Shown one piece after another: positions 54,330 through 62,641 of a DNA stretch of 62,997 nt; positions within the stretch are counted from its first letter, which is position 1, and the number at the start of each line of letters is the position of its first letter. A model generated the notes under the pieces. The model did no database searches, was not told the DNA's origin, and was given only the letters and a program-made list of their open reading frames with translations. This stretch comes from Archaeoglobales archaeon (GTDB lineage: Archaea > Halobacteriota > Archaeoglobi > Archaeoglobales > Archaeoglobaceae), in NCBI GenBank assembly GCA_030055595.1, contig JASFYH010000009.1:1-62997 (forward strand), in the 5' to 3' direction. A program made the position numbers and the translations under genes.

Positions 54330-54968
54330 GTGAAGGAATTTATCCTCGCTTTAGACGTGGAAGAGAGAAGAATTGCTTTGAAAATCGCAGAAGAACTCGG
54401 AGACTTGGTGGATCGATTCAAAGTCAATTATCCTCTCATTTTATCTTCGGGAATAGGAATAATTTCTGAGCTTTCGGAAATCAAGCCCGTAATCGCGGAC
54501 TTAAAGATTGCAGATGTTCCGCACATAAGTGCAAGGATCGCTGAAATAGCATTTCGAAACGATGCTAAAGCTGTGATAGCTCATGGATTTGCTGGTAGCG
54601 ACTCTCTAAAGGCAGTCTTTAATGTTGCAAAGCGCTTTGGCGGAGAACTCTACGTTGTAACCGAGCTGAGCAGTCCTGGAGGCGAAGAATTCATGAACAA
54701 ATTTTCGCTTGAAATTGTAAAAAAAGCAAAAGAAATTGGTTGTCAAGGCTTAATAGCTCCCGCAACAAGGATTGAGAGGCTCAAAGAAATTAAAGAGGTT
54801 GCGGGCGAAATGAAGATCCTCTGCCCGGGTGTTGGAGCACAGGGCGGAAGTCTCGAAGCTCTTAGATTTGCGGACGGGATCATAGTTGGCAGGAGCATTT
54901 ACGAGGCTGAAAATCCGAGAAAAGAAGCAAAGAAGCTTAGAGAGTATGTTCAGGCTTATAGCGTTTGA
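54330..54968 (+). CDS. pyrF: Orotidine 5'-phosphate decarboxylase
   Basis: 212 residues from GTG 54330 ([11 protein letters not shown]). An ATG at 54264 would add 22 non-homologous residues, and a TATA-like catttattt about 26 bp upstream of the GTG supports the shorter, leaderless form. Active site [12 protein letters not shown] (DxKxxD), phosphate-binding CPGVGAQGG and [11 protein letters not shown]. It converts OMP to UMP. Its 3' end overlaps the HAD phosphatase gene by 23 bp. Confidence 0.95.
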   Translation: MKEFILALDVEERRIALKIAEELGDLVDRFKVNYPLILSSGIGIISELSEIKPVIADLKIADVPHISARIAEIAFRNDAKAVIAHGFAGSDSLKAVFNVAKRFGGELYVVTELSSPGGEEFMNKFSLEIVKKAKEIGCQGLIAPATRIERLKEIKEVAGEMKILCPGVGAQGGSLEALRFADGIIVGRSIYEAENPRKEAKKLREYVQAYSV

Positions 54969-55560
54969 TCTTGACGGAACTCTTGTTGAGTTCAACATTC
55001 CATTTGAGGAGATAAGAGCGGTGCTGGGCATCGGAGACAGGTTTGTCCTTGAAAGCATACTTTCAGAGAAAGATGAGAGCAGAAAGAGAGAGATGCTAAG
55101 AGTTCTTGAAAAATACGAACTTGAGAGTGCTAAAAACGCCAGACTTGCTTTTTATGCAAAAGAACTCCTTCAATTCCTCAGAGAAAAGAGAATCCCGCAT
55201 GGCATAATCACAAGGAACAGCAAAAAGAGTGTTGAAATGATTTCAAAGAAATTTGGACTGGAATTTGATTTTGTGGTTACAAGAGAAGACGCAAATCCAA
55301 AACCGTCGCCAGAGCCTATAAATCTTGTCCTCAGAAGATTTGCTGTTCAACCCTCTTATGCTCTATTCGTTGGAGATTTTCTATTCGATCTGCTTTCGGG
55401 CAAAAACGCTGGAGTTAAAACCGCTCTGATTGTGCATGAAAGAAACAAAAATATGGTCGAAAGCTTTAAAATATATGCGGACTACATTTTTAGCTCGTTA
55501 AAAGAGCTTGCAGACTTCCTGAGGAGAGAGTATGATTCCGAGAGATCATCCGAGATATGA
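54946..55560 (+). CDS. HAD-superfamily phosphatase (phosphoglycolate phosphatase-like)
   Basis: 204 residues from ATG 54946 ([16 protein letters not shown]). HAD motifs: FDLDGTL (nucleophile and acid Asp), IITRNSK (motif II Thr), and NPKPSPEPI (Lys) with [17 protein letters not shown] (motif IV). The alpha-helical cap is of the Gph/beta-phosphoglucomutase type. Substrate unknown. Nested between pyrF and the PPS gene with overlaps on both sides (23 and 29 bp), so all three are co-expressed. Confidence 0.87.
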   Translation: MFRLIAFDLDGTLVEFNIPFEEIRAVLGIGDRFVLESILSEKDESRKREMLRVLEKYELESAKNARLAFYAKELLQFLREKRIPHGIITRNSKKSVEMISKKFGLEFDFVVTREDANPKPSPEPINLVLRRFAVQPSYALFVGDFLFDLLSGKNAGVKTALIVHERNKNMVESFKIYADYIFSSLKELADFLRREYDSERSSEI

Positions 55561-56278
55561 GTCTCTCATAACAAGGGAAAAGCTCGTCGAGGGCATGAAA
55601 GCGGGGATAACCGCAATCGAGGGGCTCATCGCCCATGGCAGAGGAGAGGCATTTGACTATATCTTGGGCGAGAAGACAAGAGATTTTGCCTTAAAAGCAG
55701 AGAAAGCTGCGACTGCAATGCTTTTGCTTGCAAAAAACCCAGTGATCAGTGTAAACGGAAACACCGCTGTTCTTGTTCCAAAAGAAATTGGAGAGCTTGC
55801 AAAACTCGTCAATGCAAAAGTAGAGGTAAATGTTTTCCATTACAGCGAAGAGAGAGTCAGGAAAATAGCGGATTACCTTTCAAAATTTGGAATTTCAGCT
55901 CTATTCGCTGGCGACGCTGTGCTTGAAGGTTTGAGCTCCTCAAGGAGAATTGTCGATAAAAGAGGCATTTACTCTGCTGACGTTGTCCTTGTGCCATTGG
56001 AAGATGGAGACAGATGCGAAATCCTGAAAAGGCATGGTAAGAAAGTAATTGCCATCGATTTAAACCCACTCTCAAGGACTTCGAGAATGGCAGACATTAC
56101 CATAGTGGACAACATCACAAGAGCTATCGCCAAGATGTGCGAATTCGCAAAAGATCTGAGAAATCTGAGCAAAGAAGAGCTCGAGAAGATCGTTGCGGGC
56201 TACGATAACAAGAAAATCCTTGGCGAAGCGATTGAAGGAATAATAGAATATCTTGAAAATGCTAAAAAGCTACTGTAG
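55532..56278 (+). CDS. 4-phosphopantoate--beta-alanine ligase (archaeal phosphopantothenate synthetase)
   Basis: 248 residues. Family (COG1701) signatures: [66 protein letters not shown] and IAIDLNPLSRTSRMADITIVDN. With pantoate kinase it replaces the bacterial PanC/PanK route in archaeal CoA synthesis. Start preceded by ggagagag. Convergent with bud32, overlapping it by 9 bp. Confidence 0.94.
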   Translation: MIPRDHPRYESLITREKLVEGMKAGITAIEGLIAHGRGEAFDYILGEKTRDFALKAEKAATAMLLLAKNPVISVNGNTAVLVPKEIGELAKLVNAKVEVNVFHYSEERVRKIADYLSKFGISALFAGDAVLEGLSSSRRIVDKRGIYSADVVLVPLEDGDRCEILKRHGKKVIAIDLNPLSRTSRMADITIVDNITRAIAKMCEFAKDLRNLSKEELEKIVAGYDNKKILGEAIEGIIEYLENAKKLL

Positions 56279-56845
56279 TCTTCTTTCCACGTATCTTCCC
56301 CTCTCTTCGATTTCTTTAGCCCTTCTTATTACATCCTCGCTTCCAGATTCGAGATAGCCTTCAATAAAAGCATCTCTTAGTTTTTCCCAGTTCTCAAATC
56401 CTGCTTTTAGCGATTCGAAGTAAACATGAACGTCTACACCCTTGGCTTCGATTCTGCTGTCTATAAAAGCAAGTCCAAAGTCGACAAAGTAGATCTTGTC
56501 GTTGCTGAGGATCATGTTCATCGGTGTAATGTCTCCGTGGATGATGTTCGCAGAATGTAGCTTTGCCACAAGCCTTCCAATCTCTCTGCTGATCTCTTCG
56601 TTCATGCAGTCTTTCACAGGGGTTCCGTAAATTCTCTCCATGACTATGGTGTCTTCCTCAAGATCAAGAACGATCGGTGTTGGAACTCCAATGCGTCTTG
56701 CCATCGAAATTAACTTAGCTTCGGTTCTGGTTCGCTTAATTCTGAGCGACTCATCGATTTCTTTGAGTCTATAACGCTTTGGCTTTCTCTTTTTTACGAC
56801 AACATCTTCTATTCTGACTTCCGCTTCACCACCCAGATAGATCAC
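56270..56845 (-). CDS. bud32: Bud32/PRPK-type kinase of the KEOPS complex
   Basis: 191 residues from GTG 56845 (VIYLGGEAEVRI); longer forms lack homology. Kinase motifs: VVVKKRKPKRYR, catalytic loop IIHGDITPMNMIL, metal loop FVDFGLAF. C-terminal VIRRAKEIEERGRYVERR is the typical Bud32 basic tail. Bud32 works with Kae1, Cgi121 and Pcc1 to make t6A37 in tRNA. Kae1 is not adjacent here; in many archaea it is fused or neighbouring. Divergent from the spermidine synthase gene around one TATA element. Confidence 0.94.
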   Translation of the reverse strand: MIYLGGEAEVRIEDVVVKKRKPKRYRLKEIDESLRIKRTRTEAKLISMARRIGVPTPIVLDLEEDTIVMERIYGTPVKDCMNEEISREIGRLVAKLHSANIIHGDITPMNMILSNDKIYFVDFGLAFIDSRIEAKGVDVHVYFESLKAGFENWEKLRDAFIEGYLESGSEDVIRRAKEIEERGRYVERRLQ

Positions 56846-56865
56846 AACAAGAGTGGGCAAACGTG

Positions 56866-56874
56866 TTATATATA
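56866..56874. promoter_or_regulatory. Shared TATA box between bud32 and the spermidine synthase gene
   Basis: TTATATATA, nearly symmetric, centred about 25 bp from the bud32 GTG (56845) and about 22 bp from the ATG at 56892. It is the only TATA-like sequence in the 46-bp gap, so both leaderless transcripts probably assemble on it in opposite orientations. Confidence 0.6.
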
Positions 56875-56891
56875 CCTCTCGAACTCTCCAT

Positions 56892-57701
56892 ATGGACTGG
56901 TTTGTCGAGAGATACAACGGCTCAGGGCTCATGATTGCTGTGAAGAAAAAGATTGCCAGTGCAGAAGGAATCCAGAAAGTGGAGCTCTTCGAAACTGAAA
57001 GTTTTGGAAAAATGCTCGTAATCGACGGCAAAATACAGCTAACTGAGTTTGATGAATTCCTTTATCATGAAATGCTCGTCCATGTGCCAATGAACAGCTG
57101 TAAAAAGGCAAAAAAAGTGCTCATCATTGGTGGCGGAGATGGAGGAGCACTTAGAGAGGTTTTAAAGCATCCAGTTGAAAAAGCTGTGCTTGTAGAGATA
57201 GATCGGAACGTAATAGAGCTTTGCAAAGAGCATCTAAAGATAGACAACGGAGCGTTCGAAGATCCAAGGGTTGAAGTTGTCATCGAAGACGGAAGGAAGT
57301 TTCTTGAGAACTGCGAAAGCTTTGACGTGATGATCGTTGACGGCACGGATCCAGTGGGAGTTAGCGATCCCCTATTTGGCAAGGACTTTTTCGAGCTCTG
57401 CAAAGAAAAATGCAGAGTTTTTTGCTCTCAATCTCAGTCTCCTTTAATTCAAAAGGAGTATTTTAGAAAGATGCTTTTGAATTCCTCCGTGCTTGATAAT
57501 CGAAGAGTTTTCATTTCAACTATCCCAACGTATCCAATGGCTCTCTGGAGTTTCATAATAGCTGGTGATCACGATTTCAGGTTTGTCAGAAGAAATTACA
57601 GGAAGATTGCGGGAAAAACGAAGCACTACAATCCTGAAGTTCACTTCTCCGCATTTATGCTCCCAGAGTGGCTGAAGAAAGAGGTGGAAAATGCTCAGTA
57701 G
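56892..57701 (+). CDS. speE: Spermidine synthase-like polyamine aminopropyltransferase
   Basis: 269 residues from ATG 56892 (MDWFVERYNGSGLMI). SpeE motifs: LFETESFGKMLVIDGKIQLTEFDEFLYHEMLVH, decarboxylated-SAM binding IIGGGDGGALREVLKH, VEIDRNVIELCKEH, catalytic VDGTDPVGVSDPLF, and IPTYPMALWSF. It transfers aminopropyl groups to a diamine or agmatine; in thermophilic archaea agmatine is often preferred, but the acceptor cannot be read here. Overlaps the AcnX gene by 11 bp. Confidence 0.94.
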   Translation: MDWFVERYNGSGLMIAVKKKIASAEGIQKVELFETESFGKMLVIDGKIQLTEFDEFLYHEMLVHVPMNSCKKAKKVLIIGGGDGGALREVLKHPVEKAVLVEIDRNVIELCKEHLKIDNGAFEDPRVEVVIEDGRKFLENCESFDVMIVDGTDPVGVSDPLFGKDFFELCKEKCRVFCSQSQSPLIQKEYFRKMLLNSSVLDNRRVFISTIPTYPMALWSFIIAGDHDFRFVRRNYRKIAGKTKHYNPEVHFSAFMLPEWLKKEVENAQ

Positions 57702-58800
57702 GGAAGAAGAGCTTTTACTTGAAAATGAAGAAACAAAAGACTGCATGAAAATCATAGTGGCATTAGCAAAAGTTTTCAATGCAGAAAAACTTGTAAAAAT
57801 CTCTTCTGCACACATATCTGGAGTTAGTTACGACAACATCGGCGACGAAGGGCTTGAATGGTTGAAATCGATTAAAGGAAAAGTTGTTGTTCCAACCACA
57901 TTAAATCCAGCGGGAATGGATCTTGAGCGTTGGAAAGAAATGGGAATCGGCGAGGAGTTTTACAAGAAGCAAATGGAAATAATAGAGGTTTTTAAAAACC
58001 TTGGTGTTCAAATAACGCTCACTTGCACCCCTTACTACATTCAAAAGCCAAAATTTGGTGAGCATTTGGCATGGGCTGAAAGCTCCGCAGTGGTTTATGC
58101 AAACTCTGTTTTTGGAGCAAGAACAAACAGAGAAAGTGGCATAAGTGCTCTCGCCTCAGCGATCACTGGCAGAACACCCTATTACGGACTGCACATCAAG
58201 GAAAACAGGGCTCCGACAGTTGTTGTAAAGGCTAAAGGTGATCTGTCCTTGGTAGGCTACAAAGCCGGCTTGGAGCTTCCTGGGGAGATTCCATACTTCA
58301 TTTTTGAGCGAAAACCATCGATGGACGAATTGAAGTTATTATCAGCTTCGATAGCTGCGAGTGGAAATGTTGCTATGTTTCATGCTGAAGGCATTACCCC
58401 TGAATGCAAGGATTTTGAGAAGCCAGAAGAAGTTGTTGAGATTGACGGTAAAATCGAAAAGGGTTGTGAAGCGGAGCTTGTGGCGATTGGATGTCCTCAC
58501 TGCTCAAAAGAAGAACTCGAAGAGATTCTGAAACTGATTGCTGGAAGAAAAGTAAAAAAAGAGCTCTGGATATTCACCTCACGAAAGGTGGCTGAGGAGA
58601 GCAAAGAAGTAGTTGAAAAGCTTGAAAAACTCGGAGCAAAGGTTTTCAGAGACACATGCATGGTTGTCTCGCCCGCCACGGAGAAATTTAATTGCGTAAT
58701 GGTAAACTCAGGAAAAGCTCTGGAGTATTTACCAAAAAAGAGAAAACTTGAAGTCTCCTTTGGAGATCTAAAGGCATGCGTTGAGAATGCGGTTCGCTGA
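57691..58800 (+). CDS. Aconitase X catalytic (large) subunit, probable phosphomevalonate dehydratase
   Basis: 369 residues, AcnX/DUF521 family. N-terminal LSREEELLLENE, ISSAHISGVSYDNIGDEG, VVPTTLNPAGMDLERW, and the metal/cluster cysteines in TLTCTPYY, GCPHCSKEE and RDTCMVVSP. In archaea AcnX with a small DUF126 subunit dehydrates (R)-5-phosphomevalonate in the modified mevalonate pathway for isoprenoid lipids. The small subunit is not adjacent. Ribosome binding site ggtgg precedes the ATG inside speE. Convergent with the beta-lactamase-fold gene, with no spacer. Confidence 0.9.
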   Translation: MLSREEELLLENEETKDCMKIIVALAKVFNAEKLVKISSAHISGVSYDNIGDEGLEWLKSIKGKVVVPTTLNPAGMDLERWKEMGIGEEFYKKQMEIIEVFKNLGVQITLTCTPYYIQKPKFGEHLAWAESSAVVYANSVFGARTNRESGISALASAITGRTPYYGLHIKENRAPTVVVKAKGDLSLVGYKAGLELPGEIPYFIFERKPSMDELKLLSASIAASGNVAMFHAEGITPECKDFEKPEEVVEIDGKIEKGCEAELVAIGCPHCSKEELEEILKLIAGRKVKKELWIFTSRKVAEESKEVVEKLEKLGAKVFRDTCMVVSPATEKFNCVMVNSGKALEYLPKKRKLEVSFGDLKACVENAVR

Positions 58801-59658
58801 TCACTTGTATTTCTGATAAAGCTCCTTTCTTCTTGCTTCCAAAAGTTCTTCTGGTTTTCCAAGAAACTCTGAAGCGGACTGAATTTTGGTTCCAAATTGC
58901 TCAGCGTAGCTGAAAAGCTCTGAAAGGTTCTCTCTCCATTTTAAGTCTCTTAGCAAATGGTGGTCAAGAACGACGGTTTTTGAGACTTCAATGATCTTCT
59001 TTATGTTTCCAACCGCCTTCTCAAGGGATTCTCGGGAAAAGCGGTAGCCAAGCATATAAGTCATGGGACCGTCGATGAACACGACTTCGGGCTTCTTTTC
59101 AAGAATAAAGGCGGTTTGATCCTCATGGATTGGTCCCTCAACGTCTGAAGAAAACAAAAAGCTTTCTTTGCCATCTGAAATAAAAACTTCGACCACAAAA
59201 CCAAGTTTTTGATTTGCACCATGAAAAACTGGCTTTGAGAACTCAACAACCGTATTTCCGAATTCATAGCTTTTTCCATCGCAGAAGTCAATTTCAGCTT
59301 TAATTTGTTTCAGCTTTTCAAGAAAATAATCCGCTCTCCCAATCTGGCTTCTGTTGATCTTTTCCTTTGGATGCTTTAACAAAAGCTTTTTTCCATTCAG
59401 GATCTCAACTTCTTCGGGGTTGTGGTGGTCGTAATGGTAGTGCGTTATCGCAACCACATCGCTTTTCTCTACAAAGCCCTTGATTTCCTGCCATTTCTCG
59501 TTCATCCGCTCGATCTCAAGCCTGTGCGGTGGCAAGCCGGATCTTGAAGGTGCTAAACTGACACTCGGATCGATCACTATTGCTAGATCTTTTGTTTTAA
59601 CAAATGTAGCCATGCTTCTGACTCCCATCGAGTCGTGGGCAACTGGTATTATCTGCAT
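58801..59658 (-). CDS. UPF0282 metallo-beta-lactamase-fold protein
   Basis: 285 residues. Metal motif [13 protein letters not shown] (HxHxDH), further ligands in [24 protein letters not shown] and [26 protein letters not shown] at the N-terminus and [12 protein letters not shown] are typical of the archaeal UPF0282 family. Activity unknown; relatives hydrolyse phosphodiesters or thioesters. Intact active site suggests a functional enzyme. It shares a 168-bp divergent region with the acyl-CoA dehydrogenase gene. Confidence 0.88.
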   Translation of the reverse strand: MQIIPVAHDSMGVRSMATFVKTKDLAIVIDPSVSLAPSRSGLPPHRLEIERMNEKWQEIKGFVEKSDVVAITHYHYDHHNPEEVEILNGKKLLLKHPKEKINRSQIGRADYFLEKLKQIKAEIDFCDGKSYEFGNTVVEFSKPVFHGANQKLGFVVEVFISDGKESFLFSSDVEGPIHEDQTAFILEKKPEVVFIDGPMTYMLGYRFSRESLEKAVGNIKKIIEVSKTVVLDHHLLRDLKWRENLSELFSYAEQFGTKIQSASEFLGKPEELLEARRKELYQKYK

Positions 59659-59826
59659 GAAGGATCTCGTTTTGGGAATATATATTGGTTTAGTCTCACG
59701 TTTATTGGGATTTATAGAGTAAGAAAAAATTTAAAAGCAAATTTTGTCTTTTTTTACGATAAAAAATTACTTAAAAGTTAGCAAACTTTAAATACTGTTA
59801 AAAAAACTGCTTTCAGGTGATATAGT

Positions 59827-61020
59827 ATGTTGTCGGAGTTTATCCTGACGGAAGAGCAGAAAGCCATTAAAGATGCAGCAAGAGAGTTCGCGGAAAAAGA
59901 ATTTCCAAAATACGCTGAGGAATGCGACAGAGAAGAAAAATTCCCGTTTGAGCTGTGGAAAAAAGCTGCAGAGTTGGGCTTTGTCGGAATGAGCATACCA
60001 GAAGAGTATGGTGGACAGGGTGCGGGAATTCTTGATTCGTGTTTGGTTGTTGAGGAGTTCTGGAGGGTTGACGGAGGTTTGGGACAGATCTTGTCTTCAC
60101 CATTTGGTTCTGAGCAGATCCAGATGTTTGGCACGGAAGAACAGAAGAAGAAATATCTGCCACCGATTGCAAAAGGCAAAGCAATATGCTGTGCATGCTA
60201 CACTGAACCGCAGGCGGGAAGCGATGTTGCGGGTGTTAAAACAAGAGCGGACAAGGTAGGCGACGAGTATGTAATAAATGGAACCAAGATGTTCATTACC
60301 AACGGGACAATTGCGGACTATTATGTGGTGCTTGCGAGAACCGATCCCAATCCCGCAAAAAGACACTATGGAATGAGTGTATTCCTTGTTGAAAAAGGAA
60401 CTCCGGGACTTGAAGCGAAGAAATTGCATAACAAGCTTGGAATCAGGGCAAGTGACACAGCGGAAGTTGTATTCAAGAATGTTAGAGTTCCAAAGGAGAA
60501 TTTAATTGGGCAAGAGGGACAAGGCTTCTATCAGACTATGATGTTCTTCAATGTAACCCGTATTCCAGTTGCGTTCCAGGCGGTAGGACTTGCACAGGGA
60601 GCATTTGATCTCGCTTTCAACTATGCTAAAAACAGAGAGCTGTTCGAGCAGAAACTAATTGACTTCCAAGTCACACAAGATAAGCTTGCGAAGATGAGAG
60701 TGAAGCTTGAGGCTGCAAGACTTCTTGCATATCAGGCCGCCTACTTCCAGGACAAGATGGGCATGCCAGATCCTGGATTGACTGCAATGGCGAAGTATTA
60801 CTGCGGTCATGCTGCATGTGAGATCGTGAATGAAGCTTTGCAGATCCACGGTGGTTATGGTTACATGGGCGAACAAGCAATTTCGAGAATGTATAGAGAT
60901 GTTAGGATCTTAGAGATCTACGAAGGCACAAGGGAGGTCGAATTGGAGATCATCGCAAGATCTCTAATGGGAAGAGTTCCTTCAAAGCTCAGCCAAATAA
61001 GGAAGCATCCACTTATGTAA
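59827..61020 (+). CDS. Acyl-CoA dehydrogenase
   Basis: 397 residues, FAD-dependent. Motifs: CYTEPQAGSDVAGVKT (flavin/substrate), MFITNGTIADYYVVLART, and the C-terminal signature QIHGGYGYMGEQAISRMYRDVRILEIYEGTREV with catalytic Glu in YEGT. It oxidises acyl-CoA to trans-2-enoyl-CoA, passing electrons to ETF. The gene has a TATA-like ctttaaatac and an aggtgat ribosome site upstream. It is followed by a thiolase 35 bp downstream, so the two give entry and exit steps of beta-oxidation; hydratase and hydroxyacyl-CoA dehydrogenase are elsewhere. Confidence 0.95.
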   Translation: MLSEFILTEEQKAIKDAAREFAEKEFPKYAEECDREEKFPFELWKKAAELGFVGMSIPEEYGGQGAGILDSCLVVEEFWRVDGGLGQILSSPFGSEQIQMFGTEEQKKKYLPPIAKGKAICCACYTEPQAGSDVAGVKTRADKVGDEYVINGTKMFITNGTIADYYVVLARTDPNPAKRHYGMSVFLVEKGTPGLEAKKLHNKLGIRASDTAEVVFKNVRVPKENLIGQEGQGFYQTMMFFNVTRIPVAFQAVGLAQGAFDLAFNYAKNRELFEQKLIDFQVTQDKLAKMRVKLEAARLLAYQAAYFQDKMGMPDPGLTAMAKYYCGHAACEIVNEALQIHGGYGYMGEQAISRMYRDVRILEIYEGTREVELEIIARSLMGRVPSKLSQIRKHPLM

Positions 61021-61055
61021 AAATTTTTAAAATTTTTAACTTGGAGGCGACGAAA

Positions 61056-62300
61056 ATGGAAGAGGTATATGTTGTTGATTTTTTGAGATCTGCATTTTCC
61101 CGCTCTCGTCCGAGAGAGCCAGAAAAAGACGTATTTAATAAAATAGACATGCCTGCTGTGGCTGCAATTCTCGTAAAAGAAATGGTAAATAGAACAGGTA
61201 TAGATCCAAGAGAGATTGGCGATCTTATAACAGGTTGCACGATGCAGATGGGCGAAAGCTGGCTTTATGGCGGAAGAATGGTTCATATGCTTGCAGAACT
61301 GCCAATAGAGGTTCCAGCCCAAGGGACTGAAAGAGTTTGTATCTCGGGAATGTCCGCAATGCATCAATGTGCTATGGAAGTCATGCTTGGCTACAGCGAC
61401 ATAACGATTGCTTGTGGAATAGAGCACATGACCCATCTGCCGATGCAGCCCGATCTGAATCCGCACATGGGCTTATCACCCACCCTCATGCAAAGATCGG
61501 ATCTAATTGAAAAATACGATCTAATGACTGCGGTCAGCATGGGTTTAACTGCTGAGAAGTTATTTGAGAAATGGAAAGATAAACTTGGATGGACAAAGAG
61601 AGATCTTGACGAGTGGGGTGTAAGAAGCCACAAACTCGCAGCTGAAGCTCTCAAGAAGAATTACTTCCTAAGCGGTGAAGGTTATCCAACAAAGAGAAAA
61701 GGAGAAATCTTGCCGATTGAAGTTGAGCAGTCTGATGGTAGTAGAAAAGTCATTGATACGGATCTTTCGATTCGCCCTGATACAACAATTGAAGCGGTTG
61801 AAAGACTTCCGCCAGCCTTTAAGCCAGGCGGTGTAATTACTGCGGGTAATTCCTCGCCTTTGAATGCTGGAGCGACCGCTATAATGCTAATGAGCAAAAA
61901 GAAAATGAAGGAATATGGCTTAGAGCCAATGGCTAAGATCGTCTCAATTGCATGGGCGGGAGTTGAGCCGAGTGTAATGGGTGAAGGTCCAGTTCCCGCA
62001 ACTCAAAAGGCTTTAAAATATGCCAAATTAGAAGCTAAGAACATAGACTTCTGGGAAATAAATGAGGCGTTCTCAGTAGTCCCACTGTTTGCGATAAAGA
62101 TGTTCAATCTCGATCCAGAGAAGGTTAATACGAGAGGTGGAGCAATAGCCATTGGACATCCGCTTGCAGCAAGTGGGATTAGACTTACGGGCACATTAGC
62201 GAGGATCTTAAGCATTGAAGGAGCAAAATACGGAGTTGCAACTCTCTGCGGTGGTGGAGGGCAGGGAGGAACAACTATTATCGAAAATCCAAATGTTTAA
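61056..62300 (+). CDS. Acetyl-CoA acyltransferase (thiolase)
   Basis: 414 residues from ATG 61056, preceded by ttggaggcga; the upstream TTG at 61041 lies within that ribosome-binding region. Catalytic residues: Cys in RVCISGMSAMH, His in AIGHPLAASG, second Cys in ATLCGGGGQGG; WEINEAFSVVP is also conserved. It splits 3-ketoacyl-CoA with CoA into acetyl-CoA and a shortened acyl-CoA (or condenses acetyl-CoA in reverse). Pairing with an acyl-CoA dehydrogenase favours degradation. Confidence 0.94.
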   Translation: MEEVYVVDFLRSAFSRSRPREPEKDVFNKIDMPAVAAILVKEMVNRTGIDPREIGDLITGCTMQMGESWLYGGRMVHMLAELPIEVPAQGTERVCISGMSAMHQCAMEVMLGYSDITIACGIEHMTHLPMQPDLNPHMGLSPTLMQRSDLIEKYDLMTAVSMGLTAEKLFEKWKDKLGWTKRDLDEWGVRSHKLAAEALKKNYFLSGEGYPTKRKGEILPIEVEQSDGSRKVIDTDLSIRPDTTIEAVERLPPAFKPGGVITAGNSSPLNAGATAIMLMSKKKMKEYGLEPMAKIVSIAWAGVEPSVMGEGPVPATQKALKYAKLEAKNIDFWEINEAFSVVPLFAIKMFNLDPEKVNTRGGAIAIGHPLAASGIRLTGTLARILSIEGAKYGVATLCGGGGQGGTTIIENPNV

Positions 62301-62322
62301 TTTATTTTTTGATAAAAATTCC

Positions 62323-62341
62323 AACTTCAGTATTTGAAGTT
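62323..62341. terminator. Possible bidirectional hairpin between convergent genes
   Basis: AACTTC-AGTATTT-GAAGTT forms a 6-bp perfect stem in the 53-bp gap between the thiolase and Sec61beta stops, flanked by T-rich (tttatttttt, 62301-62310) sequence. Archaeal termination depends mainly on T tracts, so the hairpin may be incidental. Confidence 0.3.
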
Positions 62342-62353
62342 TTAAAGGTAATT

Positions 62354-62542
62354 TCAAACTCTTGGCCACAATCCGTAGTATGCGTTTAGGATCATCACAA
62401 GGACAAAAGTTAGAAAACCCGCAAGCATAACAGTCTTTGGACTGATCTTAACCTTTGCTTTCTCTTCTTCGAAGTATCTCATGATCCCCGCAGAAGACAT
62501 TAACGGTGGTGTTTTATCCTTAGCTCGTGAAACCTTTGCCAT
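62354..62542 (-). CDS. Protein translocase subunit Sec61beta (SecG-like)
   Basis: 62 residues from ATG 62542 (MAKVSRAKDK). The family signature PPLMSSAGIMRYFEEEKAKVKISPKTV precedes a single C-terminal membrane helix (MLAGFLTFVLVMILNAYYGLW). It is the small subunit of the SecYEbeta channel. A longer frame to 62620 is not supported. TATA-like tttatatatc lies about 24 bp upstream, divergent from the thermosome promoter. Confidence 0.95.
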   Translation of the reverse strand: MAKVSRAKDKTPPLMSSAGIMRYFEEEKAKVKISPKTVMLAGFLTFVLVMILNAYYGLWPRV

Positions 62543-62594
62543 AGCCTTATTTGGGCTTAGGATATATAAACTCTCCTTTATTTTGAGCGAAAAC

Positions 62595-62637
62595 TTTATA
62601 TAGAAATACCTATCCACCAATTCCTGTAAGGAGGTGG
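62595..62637 (+). promoter_or_regulatory. Thermosome promoter and Shine-Dalgarno
   Basis: TATA-like TTTATATAG (62595-62603) is followed by a strong Shine-Dalgarno aaggaggtgg (62628-62637), 4 nt before the ATG at 62642. With initiation about 25 bp after the TATA box the leader would be about 15-18 nt, so this mRNA is not leaderless, unlike many neighbours. Confidence 0.6.
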
Positions 62638-62641
62638 TTAG

